DNA from: an uncultured Clostridia bacterium
GTDB taxonomy: Bacteria > Bacillota > Clostridia > Oscillospirales > Acutalibacteraceae
Assembly (NCBI GenBank): GCA_937916395.1
Contig: CALFTN010000068.1
Span: 1-64,000, forward strand
Direction: 5' to 3'
DNA length: 64,000 bases
This document shows, in pieces, positions 60,626 to 64,000 of this stretch. Numbering within the stretch: the stretch's first letter is position 1; each line of letters starts with the position of its first letter. The position numbers and the translations under genes are program-made. The notes beneath the pieces are model-generated. The model did not search any database, was not told where the DNA came from, and saw nothing but the letters and a program-made list of their open reading frames with translations.

Positions 60626-60691
60626 ATGAGTGAAACAATCGCTTTATTAGCTATCATTTTCTTAATCATTCTTGTTTTAAAGAGTGAATAA
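60626..60691 (+). CDS. 21-residue hydrophobic peptide, candidate type I toxin
   Basis: The product is M-S-E-T then a run of 14 hydrophobic residues (IALLAIIFLIILVL) and K-S-E: one short membrane helix with charged ends. The start follows GTGGTGA by 5 nt. Peptides of this form are typical of type I toxins (Fst, holin-like toxins). A promoter lies 135 nt upstream, a bidirectional terminator 9 nt downstream and a convergent promoter at 60791-60818. This is the layout of the par (Fst/RNAII) systems. No homology to a named toxin is claimed. A chance short ORF cannot be excluded. Confidence 0.55.
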   Translation: MSETIALLAIIFLIILVLKSE

Positions 60692-60699
60692 AAAGAAAG

Positions 60700-60733
60700 C
60701 AACCGCCTGACTCTCACATAAGGCGGTTGTTTT
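60700..60733. terminator. Bidirectional terminator shared by the two converging transcripts
   Basis: CAACCGCCT (60700-60708) pairs with AGGCGGTTG (60721-60729). TTTT follows on the plus strand, and CTTTCTTTTT on the minus strand. Both the peptide mRNA and the short minus-strand RNA would end here, making their 3' ends complementary. Confidence 0.75.
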
Positions 60734-60753
60734 CTATAACCCAATTATAAAGT

Positions 60754-60784
60754 GGAGTCTAACCGTCTACGGAATAACTCCTTG
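60754..60784. repeat. Right arm of the imperfect inverted repeat
   Basis: This is the reverse complement of the left arm at 60513-60546 (CAAGGAGTTATTCCGTAGAC, then GGTTAG). It forms the first 31 nt of the proposed minus-strand RNA. Confidence 0.65.
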
Positions 60785-60790
60785 CTTGAT

Positions 60791-60818
60791 TTTATTATAA
60801 CACGAAAATAAAAAATGT
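60791..60818 (-). promoter_or_regulatory. Promoter of the candidate antitoxin RNA
   Basis: On the minus strand TTGACA, a 16-nt spacer and TATAAT are both consensus boxes. They are stronger than the toxin promoter, as expected for an antisense antitoxin in excess. Confidence 0.75.
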
Positions 60819-60889
60819 CAACTATTTTCATAACGACCACTGACTTACTGACCACTGAGAAATGGGCGACCAAGCTTAAGCCCCTACAA

Positions 60890-62728
60890 CTATTCACCGT
60901 GAAAAGTCGTATAAATTTCAACCGCATCTGTTTTGGAAATACCCTGCACACTTTCTAATTCTTCAACACTTGCAGTTCTTATATTATCAATTGTGCGGAA
61001 TTTCACTATAAGATTTTTAGCTTTTTTCTCGCCGATTCCCTTTATTTGTGTAAGCGAATTTTCTAAAGCAGATTTTGTATGTTTCTTGCGGTGATATTCA
61101 ACTGAAAATCTATGAACCTCATCCTGAATCTGAGTAACAAGTGAAAAGGCTTTTCGTTTAGAATTGAATTCAATTCTGCCACCACTTGTAGAAATTGCCG
61201 AGGTGCGATGCTTGTTATCTTTAACCATACCGAAAAGCGGTATATTAAGATTAAATTCCTGTAAAAGAGGTAAAACTGCATTAACCTGACCTTTACCACC
61301 ATCAAGCAAAATAAGGTCTGGCAATTTACCAAAACCATATTCTTCATTATCTGCTTTATGATTGTAATATTCAGTAAATCGGCGTCTTAAAACTTCTTCC
61401 ATAGAAGCGTAGTCATCTTGCCCAGAAAAGCCTTTTATAGCAAAACGCCTGTATGCTTTTTTATATGGTCTGCCATCCTTAAACACAACCATACCGGCAA
61501 CGTTGTCGCTACCAGCGGTGTGAGAAATATCGTAAGACTCAATGTACTGTGGGATATTTTTCATACCAAGCATAAGTGCTAATTCTTCAAGTGCGTTTTT
61601 AGTTTTTTCGCTACTCGAAAGTTTTTCTAAAAGCTTTTGAGTGGCATTATTTTTACACATTGTAATAAGCTTTAGCTGGTCACCTTTCTGTGGAATTACA
61701 ATCTGCACGTTTGTGCTTCGTTTCTCTGAGAGCCATTTTTCAATATCTTCTATTCCCTCAACCTCACCATCAATTTCAATTCGTGGTGGAATTGTTCTGT
61801 TTAAAGAGTAGTAAGAAGTTAAAAATTCTGCCCTCATATTTTCAGAAGTGCCGTTTTCCTCAAAAATAAAATGCTCGGTGTCACAAAGTTGGTTGTCAGA
61901 AAAACGAAGAACTGCAATACAAACCTTGTTTTCAACAACACTAAGTGCAAAAACATCTTGTTCTTTGTAAGTAGAAGAAACAACCTTTTGCCTACTCTTA
62001 ACCTTTTCAATTCCTCTTATGGTATCACGAAGCTTTGCGGCTTTTTCAAAGTTAAGCTCTTCAGAGGCTTTTTCCATTTCTTGCTTTAATTTACGAACAG
62101 TATCCTGAGTGCCAAGCTTTAAAAACTCAATAGCTTCTGTTACTCTTTCATCATATTCATTTTCTGTAATTTTACCGGCACACACAGCACAACATAAATC
62201 AAGATGAGAATTAAGGCAAGGGCGTTCTTTTTTTATATCTCGAGGAAACACCTTGTTACAGGTAGGTAATTTGTAAATTTTCTTTGCCTCATCAACTGCA
62301 TTTTTCACAGAATATCCTGCAGTATATGGACCTAAATACTCTGCACCATCATCAGCCTTTTGAAACACAGCCTTGATATTACGCCACGGTCTTTTGGTAA
62401 TTTTAATATAACTATAACCCTTGTCATCCTTTAAAAGAATGTTGTATTTTGGCATATTCTGCTTTATTAAGCTACACTCTAAAACAAGCGCTTCAAATTC
62501 ACTGTCAGTAAGAATGTAGTCAAAATCCTGAACATTCTCAACCATCTTGCGAACTTTAGGAAGATGCTTTTCTTGCGAACCAAAATATTGCGTAACTCTG
62601 TTCTTCAAAGCCTTAGCTTTACCAATATAAATAATCTCCTTGTGAGAATCACGCATAATATATACACCAGGGTTAAGCGGAAGCTTATTCGCCTTGTCTT
62701 TTAACCTTTTTAATCTTTGGTCTTGCAT
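60890..62728 (-). CDS. uvrC: Excinuclease ABC subunit C
   Basis: This 612-residue subunit makes the dual incisions of nucleotide excision repair. The GIY-YIG nuclease domain (GVYIMRDSHKEIIYIGKA, residues about 19-36) cuts 3'. A UVR motif that binds UvrB lies at about 200-235. The RNase H-like C-terminal nuclease (IESYDISHTAGSDNVAG, LDGGKGQVNA) cuts 5'. A helix-hairpin-helix pair ends it (IKGIGEKKAKNL, VQGISKTDAVEI). A GTG start at 62737 lies in the ribosome site; the ATG at 62728 is used. Length is normal. Confidence 0.97.
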   Translation of the reverse strand: MQDQRLKRLKDKANKLPLNPGVYIMRDSHKEIIYIGKAKALKNRVTQYFGSQEKHLPKVRKMVENVQDFDYILTDSEFEALVLECSLIKQNMPKYNILLKDDKGYSYIKITKRPWRNIKAVFQKADDGAEYLGPYTAGYSVKNAVDEAKKIYKLPTCNKVFPRDIKKERPCLNSHLDLCCAVCAGKITENEYDERVTEAIEFLKLGTQDTVRKLKQEMEKASEELNFEKAAKLRDTIRGIEKVKSRQKVVSSTYKEQDVFALSVVENKVCIAVLRFSDNQLCDTEHFIFEENGTSENMRAEFLTSYYSLNRTIPPRIEIDGEVEGIEDIEKWLSEKRSTNVQIVIPQKGDQLKLITMCKNNATQKLLEKLSSSEKTKNALEELALMLGMKNIPQYIESYDISHTAGSDNVAGMVVFKDGRPYKKAYRRFAIKGFSGQDDYASMEEVLRRRFTEYYNHKADNEEYGFGKLPDLILLDGGKGQVNAVLPLLQEFNLNIPLFGMVKDNKHRTSAISTSGGRIEFNSKRKAFSLVTQIQDEVHRFSVEYHRKKHTKSALENSLTQIKGIGEKKAKNLIVKFRTIDNIRTASVEELESVQGISKTDAVEIYTTFHGE

Positions 62729-62809
62729 TATTCTCACCTACTTTTATGTTTTATAATTGGTATTATACAATAAAGATAAGAAAAAATAAAGATGTAAAAA
62801 TAAAACATA

Positions 62810-62838
62810 TTGACTATATATCAATATTATGATAAAAT
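62810..62838 (+). promoter_or_regulatory. Promoter of the Phd/RelE operon with operator-like repeats
   Basis: TTGACT (62810-62815), a 17-nt spacer and TAAAAT (62833-62838) precede the antitoxin gene by 30 nt. The inverted repeats ATCA-ATATTA-TGAT (spacer to -10) and a second around the -10 box (ATAAAATTTTGAT) fit binding by the antitoxin-toxin complex. Confidence 0.65.
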
Positions 62839-62868
62839 TTTGATAAGAAATTCTAAAGGAGTGGTTTT

Positions 62869-63141
62869 ATGGCATCAATTAGACCAAGTTCTGATTTACG
62901 AAACAAATACAATGAGATTTCTGATTTTTGCAACAAATTTAATGAACCTGTTTTCATTACAAAAAACGGAACAGGTGATTTAGTTGTACTCTCTAATGCT
63001 GAATATGAAAGACTTTGTGGTAAAGCGGAATTACACAAACTTTTAGATGAAGGCTTATATGCTGTCAAAAACAATGATAATCGTCCTATGGAAGATGTAT
63101 TTTCGGATATAGAAAGGAAATTTAATTTTGACAACATATAA
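62869..63141 (+). CDS. Phd/YefM-family antitoxin
   Basis: This 90-residue antitoxin has the Phd/YefM DNA-binding half: IRPSSDLRNKYNEISDFCNK (residues about 4-23), then EPVFITKNGTGDLVVLSNAEYERL (in pieces PVFITKNG and VVLSNAEYE), which is the family signature. The C-terminal half (about 55-90), acidic and helical, should wrap the toxin. The ATG follows AAAGGAG. It overlaps the toxin gene by 14 nt. It should repress its own promoter together with the toxin. Confidence 0.88.
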   Translation: MASIRPSSDLRNKYNEISDFCNKFNEPVFITKNGTGDLVVLSNAEYERLCGKAELHKLLDEGLYAVKNNDNRPMEDVFSDIERKFNFDNI

Positions 63142-63442
63142 AATAGTAATTGAAAGAACTGCTGAAAATGACTTAAGTGATATACTTTCATATATCAGTA
63201 ACACACTTCATGAACCTATAATAGCTAAAAAACTTTACAGTGAAATAAAAGAAAAATTTTTAAATCTTAAAAGTATGCCACATCGACACAAAATTGTAAA
63301 CGAAGAACCTTACCGCTCTATAGGGGTGAGGATGTTATTAATTGAAAATTACATTGCTTTTTATGTTGTTGATGAAGAGCGTAAAACTGTACATATTTTC
63401 AGAATTCTTTATAATCGCAGAGATTGGCAGCAAATATTATAA
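63128..63442 (+). CDS. RelE/ParE-family toxin
   Basis: This 104-residue toxin of the RelE/ParE superfamily has a start helix YKIVIERTAENDLSDILSYI (residues about 4-23), central strands with VRMLLIENYIAFYVV and the closing VHIFRILYNRRDWQQIL, which are typical of ParE/RelE. Whether it cuts mRNA at the ribosome or poisons gyrase is not clear. The C-terminal Arg and Tyr residues would suit either. The TTG start lies inside the antitoxin gene, with AAAGGAAA upstream, so toxin synthesis is coupled and probably low. Confidence 0.87.
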   Translation: MTTYKIVIERTAENDLSDILSYISNTLHEPIIAKKLYSEIKEKFLNLKSMPHRHKIVNEEPYRSIGVRMLLIENYIAFYVVDEERKTVHIFRILYNRRDWQQIL

Positions 63443-63463
63443 ATTATATGCAAGGAGATAATT

Positions 63464-63973
63464 ATGGGAAAAGCATCAGTAAAGGAAAACAAAAACATTT
63501 ATCAAATTACAAGAGAAAAATTAGGACTTAGTAGAGCTGCCGCAGTAAAGAGCATTCCTGGCAATCCAGAATTCCCTGGTATGGATGGAATTGCAGAATA
63601 CCGGTTAGTAAAAATCGAAGATGGAACTGTTACGGTTCAACCCGCTGATGTAGTCGCTATGGCTAAAAGATACAATGAACCAGAACTTCGTAATTATTAC
63701 TGTTGTCACGAATGTGAAATAGGTAAAATAGATGCTCCTGAAGTTATATACAAAGACAATGTGCACGAAATTCTTGTTAATATGGCAGTATCATTAAAAA
63801 ATGTAAATCACAATAAAATCAGACTTATGGAAATACTGGAAGATGGTGAAGTATCTGCTGATGAAGCAGAAGATTTTGACAAGTTATATGAAGAACTTGA
63901 GCACATCTCTATGACAGTTGAAGCACTTCAATTATGGTGTGAAAAAATGAAATTACGTAACAACGGGAAATAA
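63464..63973 (+). CDS. Helix-turn-helix protein of the XRE-like clostridial type
   Basis: This 169-residue protein has an N-terminal helix-turn-helix (NIYQITREKLGLSRAAAV, residues about 10-27) and continues with PGMDGIAEYRLVKIEDGTVT and VVAMAKRYNEPELRNYYCCH. Its second half (about 90-165) is helical and acidic (EVSADEAEDFDKLYEELEHI). Proteins of this form occur in Clostridia near integrated elements and often regulate them. It lies 21 nt after the toxin gene and may be co-transcribed. Its target is unknown. Confidence 0.75.
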   Translation: MGKASVKENKNIYQITREKLGLSRAAAVKSIPGNPEFPGMDGIAEYRLVKIEDGTVTVQPADVVAMAKRYNEPELRNYYCCHECEIGKIDAPEVIYKDNVHEILVNMAVSLKNVNHNKIRLMEILEDGEVSADEAEDFDKLYEELEHISMTVEALQLWCEKMKLRNNGK

Positions 63974-63976
63974 ATA

Positions 63977-64000
63977 ATGAATATCAAAAGCGTTTCGCAT
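63977..64000 (+). CDS. Start of a possible further gene, cut by the window end
   Basis: An ATG three nt after the preceding stop codon opens a frame (MNIKSVSH) with no stop before the window ends. There is no strong ribosome site in front, as the upstream gene ends with CGGGAAA. It is probably another gene of the same operon, but eight codons are too few to say. Confidence 0.35.

Larger units (their letters stand above)
60700..60784 (-). ncRNA. Candidate antitoxin RNA antisense to the toxin 3' region
   Basis: A minus-strand promoter at 60791-60818 should start an RNA near 60784 that stops at the shared terminator, about 85 nt long. It begins with the right repeat arm and overlaps the 3' end of the plus-strand transcript. 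In par-type systems an RNA of this size silences toxin translation. No experiment or homology supports it yet. Confidence 0.45.

Noticed and set aside
62853..63191. Minus-strand ORF of 112 codons over the antitoxin gene
   Set aside because: It is the reverse shadow of a well-supported Phd/RelE pair and has no ribosome site or family match.
1..64000. tRNA, rRNA or CRISPR sequences
   Set aside because: No cloverleaf with a GTTCGA-type arm and acceptor stem, no rRNA core and no regularly spaced repeats were seen while reading both strands. Absence was judged by eye only.

Overview
The window looks like chromosomal DNA of an uncultured or gut-type low-GC Clostridia (Oscillospiraceae/Ruminococcaceae-like). 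This rests on AT-rich sequence, strong AGGAGG-type ribosome binding sites, sigma-A promoters with extended -10 boxes, an AUU-started infC with an L20-type leader, and the order smc-ftsY-rdgB next to rnc, trmFO, topA and dprA. No rRNA, tRNA or CRISPR array was seen. Many starts were moved inwards from the longest reading frame, because the upstream GTG often lies inside the ribosome binding site itself.

Region 1 (1-23295) is accessory and glycan-centred. It starts with a GNAT acetyltransferase and a hypothetical gene. Next come an alpha-L-rhamnosidase (GH78) and a GH95 fucosidase, then an SDR and a D-2-hydroxyacid dehydrogenase. A nine-gene operon follows (8612-20077) with one clear promoter and one terminator. 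It holds an EEP-family phosphatase/nuclease, a patatin, a GH29 fucosidase, two GT2 glycosyltransferases, a ThDP-dependent acetolactate-synthase-like enzyme, a sugar C-methyltransferase-like protein, a nucleotide-sugar SDR and a Thermoanaerobacter-type secondary alcohol dehydrogenase. It converges on rfbF-rfbG-rfbH (23295-20120), which make CDP-3,6-dideoxy-4-ketohexose. Together they suggest a branched-chain CDP-dideoxyhexose (yersiniose-like) pathway.

Region 2 (23296-32485) holds a MITE-like repeat, then a Gfo/Idh - GlcNAc-kinase-like - GH4 - membrane-protein operon. After that is a roughly 2-kb block of three small co-oriented ORFs, dense in REP-like repeats (core GGGGACGGTTC) and bracketed by an identical 52-nt terminator repeat. 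It ends with an OPT transporter overlapping a PqqD-like gene.

Region 3 (32596-56017, nearly all minus strand) is core. It begins with a fused ABC/FtsX transporter and a secreted duplicated-domain partner. Then come rdgB, ftsY, smc, a radical SAM gene, rnc, trmFO, topA, dprA and an RNA methyltransferase, followed by rplT, rpmI and infC with their leader. It ends with a PASTA pseudokinase, a coiled-coil protein, coaD and rsmD. FtsY carries its acidic region and basic amphipathic tip at the C terminus instead of the N terminus.

Region 4 (56207-64000) has an XRE regulator with membrane segments heading three tandem paralogous membrane-anchored proteins, then a Nudix hydrolase and an alpha/beta hydrolase. 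A candidate type I toxin-antitoxin locus encodes a 21-residue hydrophobic peptide between convergent promoters that share a bidirectional terminator. The window closes with uvrC, a Phd/RelE type II toxin-antitoxin pair and another HTH protein.
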